Of a stretch of 64,000 nt of DNA, positions 17,499-26,000 are shown piece after piece. The stretch's first letter is position 1. Every line of letters begins with the position of its first letter. The stretch is from Streptacidiphilus jeojiense. GTDB lineage: Bacteria; Actinomycetota; Actinomycetes; Streptomycetales; Streptomycetaceae. The stretch spans positions 240,059 to 304,058 of the forward strand of contig NZ_JOEH01000021.1 of assembly GCF_000719095.1 (NCBI RefSeq), given 5' to 3'. Both the position numbers and the translations under genes were made by a program. The notes under the pieces were generated by a model that worked only from the letters and a program-made list of their open reading frames with translations, did not search any database and had not been told where the DNA came from.

Positions 17499-18830
17499 AT
17501 GATCACCGACCTCGTCCGCTATCGGGAGTTGCGCCTCCCGCCGCCGAAGGACCCCCTGCTGACTGTCGCGCAGCTGGCCCGTTCGGGCCGGTTCGACCAG
17601 TACGTGGTCTACGAGAGCGACCAGGCCTGGCACTTCGCCGGCGGCAGCCTCGCCTCGCTGCGGCTGTCGCGGGACTGGGCCGTGCAGCAACTGGGGGAGC
17701 GCACCCGGCGATTTCCGTGCACCGGCAACCCGTTGGGGATCGTGGAGCAGTTCCTCGACATGACCGGCGTCCCGGAGTGGCGTGCGTACGGCTGGGCCGC
17801 CTTCGAGATGGCGCAGCTGCTGGCCGGTGCCGGGGACCAGGTGGGCGATGCGGACCTGATGCACCTGGTGGTGCCGCAGACCGAAGTGCGGATCACCGCC
17901 GAGGGCATGCTGCTGCGGTCGACCGACCGGGAACTCCTGGACGTGCTGGCGAAGAGCCTGCTGGACGACGACCCGGGTCCCGCCGTCCCGGACACGGCGG
18001 TCGACGTGACCGTCGAGGACAGCCACAACTACCGGGCTGCGGTCGCCGCAGCGGTGCTGGACATCCGTGCGCGCACTCTGGAGAAGGTCATCATCTCCCG
18101 GGTGGTCGAGGTGCCCGCCGCGGTGGACCTGATCGGCAGCTATGTCGCCGGTCGCCGGGGGAACACCCCGGCCCGCTCCTACCTGCTGGACCTCGGCCGG
18201 ATGCGCGCCGCCGGATTCAGCCCGGAGACGGTGGCCGTGGTCTCTCCCGACGGACGGGTCACCACCCAGCCGCTGGCCGGCACCCGCGCCCGCACCGGTT
18301 CCCCGGCCGCCGACCGGGAACTGTGCGCCGAACTCCTGGCCGACCCCAAGGAGATCTACGAGCACGCGGTCTCGGTGAAACTCGCCTGGGACGAGATCGC
18401 CGCCGTCAGCGAGTCAGGATCCGTGTCCATCGGCGAGTTCATGGCCGTCCGGGAACGCGGCAGCGTGCAGCACCTGGCCTCGACCGTGAGCGGCCGGCTG
18501 CCCGTGCGCGGCCGGATGTGGACCGCGTTCGCCGCGCTGTTCCCCGCCGTCACCGCCACCGGGATCCCGAAGCGTCCCGCCTATCAGGTCATCCGCCAAC
18601 TGGAGGGCCGGGAACGGGGGTTGTACGCGGGGGCGGTGCTGGTCTGCGACAGCGAGGGCGGTCTGGACGCCGCCCTGGTACTGCGCAGCATCTTCCAGGA
18701 GGGCGACCGTACCTGGCTGCAGGCCGGGGCCGGCATCGTCGGCCAGTCCCTTCCCGAGCGTGAGCACGAGGAGACCTGCGAGAAGCTGCGGAGCGTCGCA
18801 AGGTGCCTGGTGTCCGCCCGCACACCGTAG
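17499..18830 (+). CDS. Salicylate synthase (MbtI/Irp9-like chorismate-utilising enzyme)
   Basis: A 443-aa member of the anthranilate synthase I/isochorismate family. It would turn chorismate into isochorismate and then salicylate and pyruvate in an Mg-dependent reaction. Salicylate-synthase-like signatures: 'QPLAGTRARTGSPAADREL', 'DPKEIYEHAVSVKLAWDEI', 'FPAVTATGIPKRPA' and the C-terminal 'AGAGIVGQSLPEREHEETC'. ATG with AGAAGG eight bases upstream. Salicylate normally feeds siderophores such as mycobactin or yersiniabactin, but no peptide synthetase lies in this window. The methyltransferase partner suggests a small salicylate-derived product instead. Confidence 0.87.
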   Translation: MITDLVRYRELRLPPPKDPLLTVAQLARSGRFDQYVVYESDQAWHFAGGSLASLRLSRDWAVQQLGERTRRFPCTGNPLGIVEQFLDMTGVPEWRAYGWAAFEMAQLLAGAGDQVGDADLMHLVVPQTEVRITAEGMLLRSTDRELLDVLAKSLLDDDPGPAVPDTAVDVTVEDSHNYRAAVAAAVLDIRARTLEKVIISRVVEVPAAVDLIGSYVAGRRGNTPARSYLLDLGRMRAAGFSPETVAVVSPDGRVTTQPLAGTRARTGSPAADRELCAELLADPKEIYEHAVSVKLAWDEIAAVSESGSVSIGEFMAVRERGSVQHLASTVSGRLPVRGRMWTAFAALFPAVTATGIPKRPAYQVIRQLEGRERGLYAGAVLVCDSEGGLDAALVLRSIFQEGDRTWLQAGAGIVGQSLPEREHEETCEKLRSVARCLVSARTP

Positions 18831-19009
18831 TTCGACCAGCATCAGAGCACCGCAGCAGGCGTGCGCTCACTGCCCGGCGCCCCTCCGGCGACCCAGGTGC
18901 TCCCTGCCCGGCAGGGTCCTGCGGCGCCTACCCTGTGCAGCAGGGGCTCCACCCGGTCCCAGGCCAACCGTCCCACCGGTCAGCGGTCCTGCGAGCGGGG
19001 AGAGATTCC

Positions 19010-20356
19010 ATGGTGTCGCGGCGAGAGCCGAACGCGCGGTTGCGGGCGTTGCTGGCCGAGGCCGGCTGGACCGGTCAGGATCTGGCCCGCGCCGTCAACG
19101 CCGCGGGCGCCGAGAGCGGGTTGACCCTCGGGTACGACCGCACCTCGGTGGCGCACTGGCTGGCCGGCAGTCGGCCTCCCGAGGCGGTGGCCCGGATGGT
19201 CGCGGAGACCCTGGCACGCCGGCTGCGGCGGCGCGTCGATCTGAGCGACACCGCCCTGGTCCGCCCCTCGGGCCAAGGCCCCACCCAGGCCGTTCCGGAA
19301 CGCGAGGAGGACATCGTGGCCCGCCTCGTCGAGCTGGCCGGCGGCGGCCGTCGGCGGCGCACCGTGCTCGGTTCCCTGGTCTACTCCGTCAGCGCCACCG
19401 CTCTGCCCGACTTCACCGGTGCCGCGGCGCCCCGGGCCGCGGTGGAGCGGCGGGCGGATGCGCGGGACGTCCTCGCCCTGGCGCAGAGCGCGGAACTGAT
19501 GCTGGATCTGTTCGCCTCCTCCGACGCCGAGTCGGGGGGCGGCCGGGCCCGCCCGGCGCTGTCCGCCTACCTGGCCGCCGACATCGCCCCGTTCCTGGGG
19601 CGCAGCGTCCGTACCGCCGCCGACCGTCGGCTGGTGCGGGCCGCGGCCCGGCTGACCTACCTGGCGGGCTACATGTGCTTCGACGAGAACCTGGGAGGAG
19701 CCGCCCAGGCCTACTACCGCACCTCCGCGCGGCTGTTCGCCCGCAGCGGCGATCTGAGCGGCTACACCACCACGCTGCGCGCCCTGAGCATCCAGGCCCA
19801 CCATCTGGGCCACCATGCGCACGCGCGGGATCTCGCCGAGGCCGCGGCCGGTCATCTGCCCGCGCTGCCCAGCGGACAGGGTGCGCTGCTGTCCGGCCAA
19901 CTCGCCGTCACCAGCGCCGCGACCGGGGACCGGCGCGCCGCGCTGTCCCAGCTGAGCCGGGCCCACCGGCTGCTCGACCACGGGCAGGACGCCCACGGGA
20001 CCATCGGGGCCTTCCACCCCGCCGCGCTCGCCCACCAGGAGGCCGAGGTGCTGGCCGCGGGTGCCGACCGGGCCGGGGCCGTCGCCGCGCTGACCGCCTC
20101 GCTGCGCCACCGTCCCGTCGCCGAACGCCGGGCCCGGGCCCTGACTACCGCTCAGCTCGCCGAACTGCAGCTGGATCTGGGTCGGTTGGAGCAGGCGTGC
20201 GCAACCTGGCACGGCTTCCTCGACGACCGCCCGCACCTGCACTCGGCCCGGATAGAGGACGCGCTGACCCGGCTACGCGCCCGGCTGCGTCCGCACCGGC
20301 ACCAGCGCACGGCCCGGATCCTGCTCGACCGCAGCCGTGCCCCCGGCCACAGCTGA
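19010..20356 (+). CDS. Streptomyces-type XRE/TPR-like transcriptional regulator
   Basis: A 448-aa protein with a helix-turn-helix-like N-terminus ('RLRALLAEAGWTGQDLARAV', then 'TSVAHWLAGSRPP') and a long Ala/Leu-rich helical C-terminal part that reads as tetratricopeptide-like repeats. This layout is common among Streptomyces developmental and antibiotic regulators (NsdA-like), so a pathway role is inferred only. ATG 19010 is chosen because GGGGAGA lies 7 nt upstream; the frame is open further back. The 3' end overlaps the convergent IspH-like gene by 84 nt. Confidence 0.72.
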   Translation: MVSRREPNARLRALLAEAGWTGQDLARAVNAAGAESGLTLGYDRTSVAHWLAGSRPPEAVARMVAETLARRLRRRVDLSDTALVRPSGQGPTQAVPEREEDIVARLVELAGGGRRRRTVLGSLVYSVSATALPDFTGAAAPRAAVERRADARDVLALAQSAELMLDLFASSDAESGGGRARPALSAYLAADIAPFLGRSVRTAADRRLVRAAARLTYLAGYMCFDENLGGAAQAYYRTSARLFARSGDLSGYTTTLRALSIQAHHLGHHAHARDLAEAAAGHLPALPSGQGALLSGQLAVTSAATGDRRAALSQLSRAHRLLDHGQDAHGTIGAFHPAALAHQEAEVLAAGADRAGAVAALTASLRHRPVAERRARALTTAQLAELQLDLGRLEQACATWHGFLDDRPHLHSARIEDALTRLRARLRPHRHQRTARILLDRSRAPGHS

Positions 20357-21652
20357 CATCGCGTCAGAGGTAGTGGAGGCCACGGTAGCGCCCTCCTGGA
20401 GCTCCACCGCACAGGGCCCCAATCCGGACAGCGTTCGCACCAGTGCCTGCACCAGGCCCGGTTCGGCCCCGGCAGCGGCGGTCACGCCGACCGACGCCCG
20501 TCCCTTGAGCCATCCGGGGCGGACGCCTTCGGGTCCGAGCACTGCGTACGCGGCGGCACCCGCCTGCTCGATCACCCGGACCGTCTCGCGCGCCGAGGCC
20601 GCCGGCCCGGTCACCAGCACCACCGCGCAGGCGCGGGCCAGCTGCGTCAACGCCCGCAGCCGGTCGTCCGCCGCATGGCAGTACGTCGACGGGTGCTGCG
20701 GGAGAACGTGGCCGAAGCGCTTGCGGACCGCCTCGGCCACCGACTCGGCCTCGCCGAGCGGCAGTCCCGGCTGCAGCACCACCGCTACCCGGCCCGGATC
20801 GGCCACCTCCAGCTGCCGTGCCTGCGCCAGGTCCTCCACCAGTCGCACCGACCCGGCAGCGGCCTGGCCCAGCAGCGCCGGCACTGCTCCGTGTCCATTC
20901 CGTCCGACCAGCACCACGGTCTCGCCCTGCTGCGCGAACCGGCGCACCTCCGCCTGTGCCGCCAGCGCCAGCGGGCAGACGGCGTCCACCGGGGTCCGAC
21001 CCTGGGCGGCGATCCGTGCCCGCAGGGCGGGTGCCACACCGGCCGGGCCGACCACCACGACTGCGCCGTCGAGGATGTGCTCCAGCTCCGCTGCCGATTC
21101 CGTGCCGCGAACCGCGCTGCCCCGGCCGATCACCGGGCCGGCCGCGACCGGGTCCGGAGCCAGTACCACCGTGGGTCGCCCGCTCTCCGCCACCGCGTCG
21201 ACCACCGCCCGTGCCCGGCGGACGCCCGCGCACAACGGCTCCACCCCGCCGACCACCAGCCGTCTGGTCCGCATCACCGCCGCCCACCGCTCCAGCGCCG
21301 CCGTCACCGCGGCTGCCGCGGGACCGGGCGCGGACACCGCCGCCAGGCCGGTCGCGGCTCCGTCCCGGCCGAGGTAGGACAGCACCTGCAGCACCGCCCT
21401 CCCGTCTGCGTCCATGGCGGGAGACGGGGGGGAGGGCGGAGCCAGGTCCTGGTAGCGCACCGCCAGTCCGTTCCGGAGCAGGCTGCCACCCAGCAGGCGG
21501 GCCGCAGGACAGGCCACCCGACCCCGCTCCGGATGGTCCACCCAGGCCGGCACCAGCACGTCGCCCCGGGCCACCGACATGCCTGGCAGCGGCCACTGTT
21601 CGGTTCTGCAGGTCCTCTGCACTCTGCGGCGCTCCTCCGCGATAGGCATCAT
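20273..21652 (-). CDS. Degenerate IspH (LytB)-like protein
   Basis: A 459-aa protein whose residues about 130-420 align by eye to IspH, the [4Fe-4S] reductase that makes IPP and DMAPP. All three cluster cysteines are kept: Cys141 in 'EPLCAGVRRA', Cys226 in 'VDAVCPLALAAQAEV', Cys325 in 'STYCHAADDR'. Catalytic positions are not: the SAHGV histidine reads GPAGV, HPEVEGT reads HGAVPAL (the proton-donor Glu is Ala), and SSNSNR reads AASARE. An extra about 130-residue N-terminal part has no clear family. So it probably binds a cluster but is unlikely to be a normal IspH. ATG 21652 has no good RBS; GTG 21622 follows GGAGGA and may be the true start. Confidence 0.7.
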   Translation of the reverse strand: MMPIAEERRRVQRTCRTEQWPLPGMSVARGDVLVPAWVDHPERGRVACPAARLLGGSLLRNGLAVRYQDLAPPSPPSPAMDADGRAVLQVLSYLGRDGAATGLAAVSAPGPAAAAVTAALERWAAVMRTRRLVVGGVEPLCAGVRRARAVVDAVAESGRPTVVLAPDPVAAGPVIGRGSAVRGTESAAELEHILDGAVVVVGPAGVAPALRARIAAQGRTPVDAVCPLALAAQAEVRRFAQQGETVVLVGRNGHGAVPALLGQAAAGSVRLVEDLAQARQLEVADPGRVAVVLQPGLPLGEAESVAEAVRKRFGHVLPQHPSTYCHAADDRLRALTQLARACAVVLVTGPAASARETVRVIEQAGAAAYAVLGPEGVRPGWLKGRASVGVTAAAGAEPGLVQALVRTLSGLGPCAVELQEGATVASTTSDAMSAVAGGTAAVEQDPGRALVPVRTQPGA

Positions 21653-21943
21653 CGGTATCTATACGAACCTTGCAGCCCACCCGGACCGGGCCCCCGGTGC
21701 ACTCGCACATGTGCACGGGATTTCAGCCCCATGGACCACTGCTGGACGAGCGTCGTGGTGTCCAGCAGCCGGCGGCGCGGGGCTGTGTGTGGGGCGGTGT
21801 CGTCGTTCGGCGTCGGGCGGGGTGCTGCGGGTCGGGGTACTGCGACTGCGGTAGCCGGGTTGTCGGCAGGCGCACGACGACGTCCGGGGCCCGGTCCGGA
21901 CAGTCTGGTGAACGTTCGCAGGGCGTCGAGAATGTGTTTTTCC

Positions 21944-21970
21944 ATCAGCGAGAGCATTATTCTCGCTGAT
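21944..21970. promoter_or_regulatory. Operator of the acyl-CoA regulon before the VOC/SDR genes
   Basis: Perfect 10-nt arms ATCAGCGAGA and TCTCGCTGAT flank 7 nt. The core 21950-21964 reads GAGAG-CATTA-TTCTC, one mismatch from the regulon dyad GAGAA-N5-TTCTC. It ends 58 nt before the VOC start. The preceding 290 nt (21653-21943) hold no gene I can support. Confidence 0.75.
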
Positions 21971-22017
21971 GCGAAGGAGTCCACGCCCCGCGCCGTGGCG
22001 CAAGCAAGGGAGACACG

Positions 22018-22035
22018 ATGGTGGTCACATGTTGA
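22018..22035 (+). other. Possible five-codon leader ORF overlapping the VOC start
   Basis: ATG at 22018 follows GGGAGA at good spacing and encodes MVVTC then TGA; the stop overlaps the region just after the VOC gene's ATG (22029). The VOC ATG itself has no close Shine-Dalgarno, so coupling by this mini-ORF would explain its translation. Confidence 0.35.
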
Positions 22036-22517
22036 ACCCGGAGGACCAGTTCCACGTCGGCATCGTCGTCGAGGACTTCGAGGGGACCCTGGAGCAGCTC
22101 TCCTCGCTGTTCGGATACGACTGGTGCGACGAGACCGGTGGCCCGGTGGCGCTGGAGCTGCCGACCGGCGCTGCCGTCCTCGACATGAGGTGCACGTTCT
22201 CGCGCACGTCGCCCCGGTTGGAGGTGGTGCGACGGATCCCGGGGACGCTCTGGGAGCCCGTGCCCGGCTCCACCCTGCACCACGTCGGCTACTGGTCCGA
22301 CGACGTCGCAGGGGACACCTTGAAGCTGGAGGACCACGGCTACGTGATCGAGGCGACTCGCCCGGGCGCCGACGGCGGGCTGTTCTTCGCGTTCCTGCGC
22401 AGCGCCAGGGGGCCCAGGGTCGAGCTGGTCACCAGGGGCGTCCAGCCGCATCTGGAGCAGTACTGGGCACAGCCGTCGGCGACGCCCGCAACGGACACCG
22501 GAAGGAACAGCTCATGA
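22029..22517 (+). CDS. VOC-superfamily (glyoxalase/epimerase-like) protein
   Basis: A 162-aa vicinal-oxygen-chelate fold protein. Two babbab modules are suggested by 'FHVGIVVEDFEGTLEQLSSL' at the N-terminus and 'LHHVGYWSDDVAGDTLKLED' in the middle, with histidines at the usual metal positions. Family members include methylmalonyl-CoA epimerase, ring-cleaving dioxygenases and glyoxalases, so the reaction is open; an epimerase or isomerase step fits the neighbouring acyl-CoA genes. The stop overlaps the SDR start (ATGA), so the two are co-translated under the operator at 21944-21970. Confidence 0.8.
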   Translation: MLNPEDQFHVGIVVEDFEGTLEQLSSLFGYDWCDETGGPVALELPTGAAVLDMRCTFSRTSPRLEVVRRIPGTLWEPVPGSTLHHVGYWSDDVAGDTLKLEDHGYVIEATRPGADGGLFFAFLRSARGPRVELVTRGVQPHLEQYWAQPSATPATDTGRNSS

Positions 22518-23344
22518 CGACCGTAGGTATCGCCACCGGCGCCGGACGCGGGATGGGGCTGGACTGCGCCCGCCGGCTCGCCCACCAGGTGGACGTGCTG
22601 CTGCTGGTCGACCGGGACGGGGAGGCCGTGGCCGCGGCCGCCAAGTCGCTCTCGGAGGACGGCTGGGGCGCGGTCGTCGAGCCGTTCGCCCTGGACGTCA
22701 CCGACCGGGACGGCATCGCCCGGCTCGCCGACCGGGTGCGTGAGCACGGCACCCTGAGAGCCGTGATCCACGCCGCCGGGATCTCGCCCACCATGGCCGA
22801 CTGGCGCCGGATCTTCGAGGTCGACCTGGTCGGCACCGCGCTGCTCGCCGAGGGCCTGCGCCCGCTCGCCACCGCCGGTACGGCGCTGGTGTTCTTCGCC
22901 TCGATGGCGCCGATGATCGCCGGGGTCGACCTCGACCCCGATCCCGAGATCGCCGCGGTCCTGGACGACCCCCTCGACGAGGGATTCCTGGATCGGCTGC
23001 ACGACACCGTCGGGTCGGACATCGAGAACACCGGGCTGGCCTACACCTGGGCCAAGCACGGCGTGCACCGTTTCGCCCGGGCCGAGGCGGTCCGCCTCGG
23101 CCCGGCCGGGGCCCGGGCCTGCTCGATCTCGCCCGGCGTCATCCTCACGCCGCAGGGGAAGCAGGAGGCGGCCGACAAGGCGTCGATGCAGCGGCTCATC
23201 GACCGGACCCCGCTCGGCCGGCCCGGCGAGTCCGACGACGTCGCCGCCGTGGCCGCCTTCCTGGTTTCGGACGAGGCCGGCTTCCTCAGCGGCATCGACA
23301 TCCTGGTCGACGGCGGGGTCCTCGCGGCCGTTCGCGGTAGCTGA
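22514..23344 (+). CDS. Short-chain dehydrogenase/reductase
   Basis: A classical SDR of 276 aa that would interconvert an alcohol and ketone with NAD(P)H. Nucleotide-binding 'TGAGRGMG' near the N-terminus, 'HAAGIS' (NAAG-like) after strand 4, a Ser in 'FFASMAP', and the catalytic 'YTWAKHG' (YxxxK) are all present, so it should be active. ATG with GGAAGGA upstream; start overlaps the VOC stop. It carries an insert of about 25 acidic residues between the Ser and the Tyr, larger than usual. Probably acts on the same substrate as the VOC protein. Confidence 0.85.
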   Translation: MTTVGIATGAGRGMGLDCARRLAHQVDVLLLVDRDGEAVAAAAKSLSEDGWGAVVEPFALDVTDRDGIARLADRVREHGTLRAVIHAAGISPTMADWRRIFEVDLVGTALLAEGLRPLATAGTALVFFASMAPMIAGVDLDPDPEIAAVLDDPLDEGFLDRLHDTVGSDIENTGLAYTWAKHGVHRFARAEAVRLGPAGARACSISPGVILTPQGKQEAADKASMQRLIDRTPLGRPGESDDVAAVAAFLVSDEAGFLSGIDILVDGGVLAAVRGS

Positions 23345-23356
23345 CACCCCGTCCGG

Positions 23357-23404
23357 TGCGCCGACCTGCTCCTGCGGGGGCTCCTGCGGGAGCAGGTCGG
23401 CGCA
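23357..23404 (+). terminator. Strong hairpin after the VOC-SDR operon
   Basis: A perfect 16-nt stem, TGCGCCGACCTGCTCC (23357-23372) with GGAGCAGGTCGGCGCA (23389-23404), closes a 16-nt loop 13 nt after the SDR stop. There is no T tract, as is common for actinobacterial terminators. Confidence 0.7.
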
Positions 23405-23454
23405 GCCATGCCCTGAGCCAACTGAGCCAGTCCGAGGAAGAAGAGGCCATTCAG

Positions 23455-23877
23455 ATGTCCGTGCAGCACCGACCCGGACGCCGCGCGTCCACGATCGCCA
23501 TCGCCGTGAGCGCCGTTCTGCTGACCGGGGGACTCGTCGCCGGTTGTGACGGCGTCAACGGCGTCAACGGCTTCAACAGCTCCGTCGGCTGCTTCGGCAA
23601 TGCCGGCACGATCGCCGACAGCCTGATCGCGATCCACGAGGCCGGCCTGGACTCGTCGCACGACCCCACGCGGACCCACGAGTCGATCGACACCATCAAC
23701 AGGAACCTGGCCGAGATCGGCGACGGGACCGACGACGCCAAGGTCAACAAGGCGGTCGACAACCTGAACAAGGCGATCGCCGACTACAACCGGGACATCC
23801 TGAACGGCGACACCAGCCCGGACTCCAGCAGGATCGACGCTGCCGCCGCCCAACTCCGTGTGGCGTGCACGTCATGA
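23455..23877 (+). CDS. Small lipoprotein of unknown function
   Basis: A 140-aa exported protein. The N-terminus is basic, then hydrophobic, and ends in the lipobox LVAGC (Cys31), so it is predicted to be anchored to the outer face of the membrane. Asn/Gly repeats (GVNGVNGFN) follow, then a mostly helical Asp/Asn-rich domain with one Cys pair possible (about Cys42 and the C-terminal Cys). ATG with AAGAGG about nine bases upstream. It lies between two operons of the catabolic region and its end overlaps the convergent CoA-transferase gene by 6 nt. I do not recognise a family. Confidence 0.7.
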   Translation: MSVQHRPGRRASTIAIAVSAVLLTGGLVAGCDGVNGVNGFNSSVGCFGNAGTIADSLIAIHEAGLDSSHDPTRTHESIDTINRNLAEIGDGTDDAKVNKAVDNLNKAIADYNRDILNGDTSPDSSRIDAAAAQLRVACTS

Positions 23878-24984
23878 CGGTTCGTCAGTCCGGGTCGGAT
23901 CCGGGCAGTCGTGCTCGCCCAGGCCCGGTGGCGGGCGGTAGGCGGGGTGGTAGCCGGCGATCCGGACGGAGCCGGCGACCAGGCGGTAGTCGCCGGCCGT
24001 CACCACCATCTCGGGGGTGGCCGCCAGCGCCTCCGGCAGGGTGCGGACGGCGGCCGCCGGTACGCCCAGGGGGCGGAGTCGGGACTCCCAGGCGGCGGCC
24101 GTGTCGGTGGCCAGGGCCTCCGTGACGGCGGCCAGCACCTCCTCGCGGCGGGCCGCTCGGTCGGCCATCGTCGGGAAGCCGGCGACGCCGGCTTCGGCCG
24201 CGAAGGACTTCCAGAAGCCGTCATGGGTGATGAACAGGGCCAGATGGCCTTCCAGGGTCGGGAAGATCTGGGCCGGTACGTAGTAGGAGTGCGCGCCCCG
24301 GGGCAGGCGCTTCGGCACCACCCCGTCGTTGAGGTAGGCCGCTGCCCGGTAGTTGAGCTGGGACAGCATCACATCCCGTAGACAGACGTCCACTTGGCCG
24401 CCGCGGCCGGAGACGATCTGGGCGAGCAGGCCCAGTGCGGCGGTCAGACCTGAGGAGTTGTCGGCCGCCGAGTAGCCGGGCAGGCCCGGCGGTCCCGAGG
24501 GTTCGCCGGTGAGCGCGGCCACGCCGGTGGCGGCCTGGACCACGTAGTCGAAGGCCGGGTGGTCGCCGCCGTGCAGCCCGTAGCCGGTGAGGGCGACGCA
24601 GACGATCCGGTCGTTCCACGGCCGCAGCGCGTCATAGGTGAGGCCGAGCCGGTGGATCGCCGAGGGCTTGAGGTTGACCAGCAGTGCGTGTGCGTCGGCG
24701 ACCAGTTCGTGCAGCCGGGTCCGGCCCGGTTCGGAGTTCAGGTCGAGGCGGATGCTGCGCTTGCCACGGTTGAGGCTGGCGAAGTAGGAGGCGCTGACCT
24801 GCCGTGAGATGTCGCCGCCGGGCGGCTCGATCTTGGTGACCTCGGCGCCGAGGTCGGCCAGCATCATGGTGGCGTAGGGGCCGGCCAGCATATGGCCGAC
24901 CTCCAGGATCCGGACGCCGGCCAGCGGGCCCGTGCTCTCCGGGCCTGCGCTCTCCGGTCCTGCGCCCTCCGGGCCCGCGCTCAC
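23872..24984 (-). CDS. CaiB/BaiF family CoA-transferase
   Basis: A 370-aa family III CoA-transferase that would move CoA between a carboxylic acid and an acyl-CoA. Seen: N-terminal 'VRILEVGHMLAGPYATMMLADLGAEVTKIE', 'FASLNRGKRSIRLDL', 'RPWNDRIVCVALTGYG', and an Asp in 'YSAADNSSGLTAALGLLAQ' at the position of the catalytic aspartate. GTG 24984 overlaps the stop of the LLM gene upstream, which fixes the start. It is the last gene of a six-gene chain that begins at 30655. The N-terminus has three copies of a short PES(A/T)GP-like repeat. Confidence 0.85.
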   Translation of the reverse strand: MSAGPEGAGPESAGPESTGPLAGVRILEVGHMLAGPYATMMLADLGAEVTKIEPPGGDISRQVSASYFASLNRGKRSIRLDLNSEPGRTRLHELVADAHALLVNLKPSAIHRLGLTYDALRPWNDRIVCVALTGYGLHGGDHPAFDYVVQAATGVAALTGEPSGPPGLPGYSAADNSSGLTAALGLLAQIVSGRGGQVDVCLRDVMLSQLNYRAAAYLNDGVVPKRLPRGAHSYYVPAQIFPTLEGHLALFITHDGFWKSFAAEAGVAGFPTMADRAARREEVLAAVTEALATDTAAAWESRLRPLGVPAAAVRTLPEALAATPEMVVTAGDYRLVAGSVRIAGYHPAYRPPPGLGEHDCPDPTRTDEPS

Positions 24985-25937
24985 CGGAACTCCGTGGCGA
25001 GTCCGGCCAGCATCTCCCTGGTCCGCTGCTTGGAGGCGACCAGTTCCTCCCGGTTCTCGCCGATGGGCAGCAGCCGCACCGACAGGTCGGTGGCGCCCGC
25101 GTCGGCGAACCGGCGGAACCGGGTGGCGATGGCGGCCTCGTCGCCGACCGCGCACAGGTCGCCGATGGACTCGGCGTCGCCCTGGTCCAGCAGCCGCTGG
25201 TAGTTGGGCGAGATCTCGGCCTCCCCGAGGATCCGGTTGGCTCGCTCCCGGGCCGCGTCCTCCTCGCCCGGCCGGCACAGGCAGACCGGGATCCCGGCGA
25301 CGATCCGCGGGGCCGGACGCCCGGCGCCCTCGGCCGCCTTGGTGATCCGTGGCACGACGTGCTCGGCCACCGCGCGCTCGTCGGCCATCCACAGCACCGT
25401 CCCGTCGGCCCGTTCGCCCGCGAGCGCCAGCATCACCGGGCCCAGTGCGGCGATCAGCACCGGCATCGGGGCCACCGGGCCCAGCTCCAGCGGATTGTGC
25501 ACGGTGAACGACGCGTTCTCCACGTCGACCGGGCCGGGGCCGTGCAAAGCGGCGTCCAGGACGTCCAGGTAGTCGCGGGTGAGACCGGCCGGCCGTTCGT
25601 ATGGCAGGCCCAGCATGTCCCGGACGATCCAGTGGTGCGAGGGGCCGAGGCCCAGGGCCAGCCGCCCGCCCGTCGCGGCCTGCGCGGACAGCGCCTGCCG
25701 GGCCAGCGCGATCGGGTGCTGCGCCTGCAGCGGCACCACCGCGGTGCCCAGCTCGATCCGCGAGGTGCGCACCCCCATCAGCGCGACCGCCGTCAGGGCG
25801 TCGAAGTCGGTGGGGATCTGCGGCACCCAGGCCGTGTCGATCCCCGCGCCCTCGGCCCACTCCACATCCGCGATCATCCGCGCGACCTTGCGCGCGGAGT
25901 CCCCGCGTTCCGGTCCGATCATCACCCCGACCCGCAC
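24981..25937 (-). CDS. LLM-class (F420-dependent type) oxidoreductase
   Basis: A 318-aa luciferase-like monooxygenase-fold protein. Family signs: 'AEGAGIDTAWVPQI', 'RIELGTAVVPLQAQHPIALARQALSAQ' and 'GRLALGLGPSH', typical of F420-dependent actinobacterial members. These usually carry out hydride transfer to or from alcohols, aldehydes or double bonds with coenzyme F420; flavin-dependent monooxygenase activity is the alternative. GTG with GGAGG four bases before. It follows the B12-binding subunit gene after 62 nt and overlaps the CoA-transferase gene. Confidence 0.83.
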   Translation of the reverse strand: MRVGVMIGPERGDSARKVARMIADVEWAEGAGIDTAWVPQIPTDFDALTAVALMGVRTSRIELGTAVVPLQAQHPIALARQALSAQAATGGRLALGLGPSHHWIVRDMLGLPYERPAGLTRDYLDVLDAALHGPGPVDVENASFTVHNPLELGPVAPMPVLIAALGPVMLALAGERADGTVLWMADERAVAEHVVPRITKAAEGAGRPAPRIVAGIPVCLCRPGEEDAARERANRILGEAEISPNYQRLLDQGDAESIGDLCAVGDEAAIATRFRRFADAGATDLSVRLLPIGENREELVASKQRTREMLAGLATEFR

Positions 25938-25974
25938 GGTGCCTCCAGCTCTTGTCCGGTAGTTGATGTGTCGT

Positions 25975-26000
25975 CAGACAGCAGGTTCAGACAGCAGGTT
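25975..26000. repeat. Tandem 13-nt repeat
   Basis: CAGACAGCAGGTT occurs twice head to tail (25975-25987, 25988-26000), followed by a degenerate third copy that runs into the end of the B12-binding gene. A recent slippage duplication is the simple explanation. Confidence 0.6.

Noticed and set aside
16662..18830. A siderophore biosynthesis cluster
   Set aside because: Only salicylate synthase is present; no peptide synthetase, siderophore transporter or iron box was seen.
20364..21716. 450-codon minus-strand frame overlapping the IspH-like gene
   Set aside because: Composition is Gly/Arg-rich and motif-free, while the overlapping frame 20273-21652 has conserved IspH segments.
21649..21984. 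111-codon minus-strand ORF in the gap before the VOC gene
   Set aside because: No motif, Arg/Pro-rich composition, no ribosome-binding site, and it runs across the operator.
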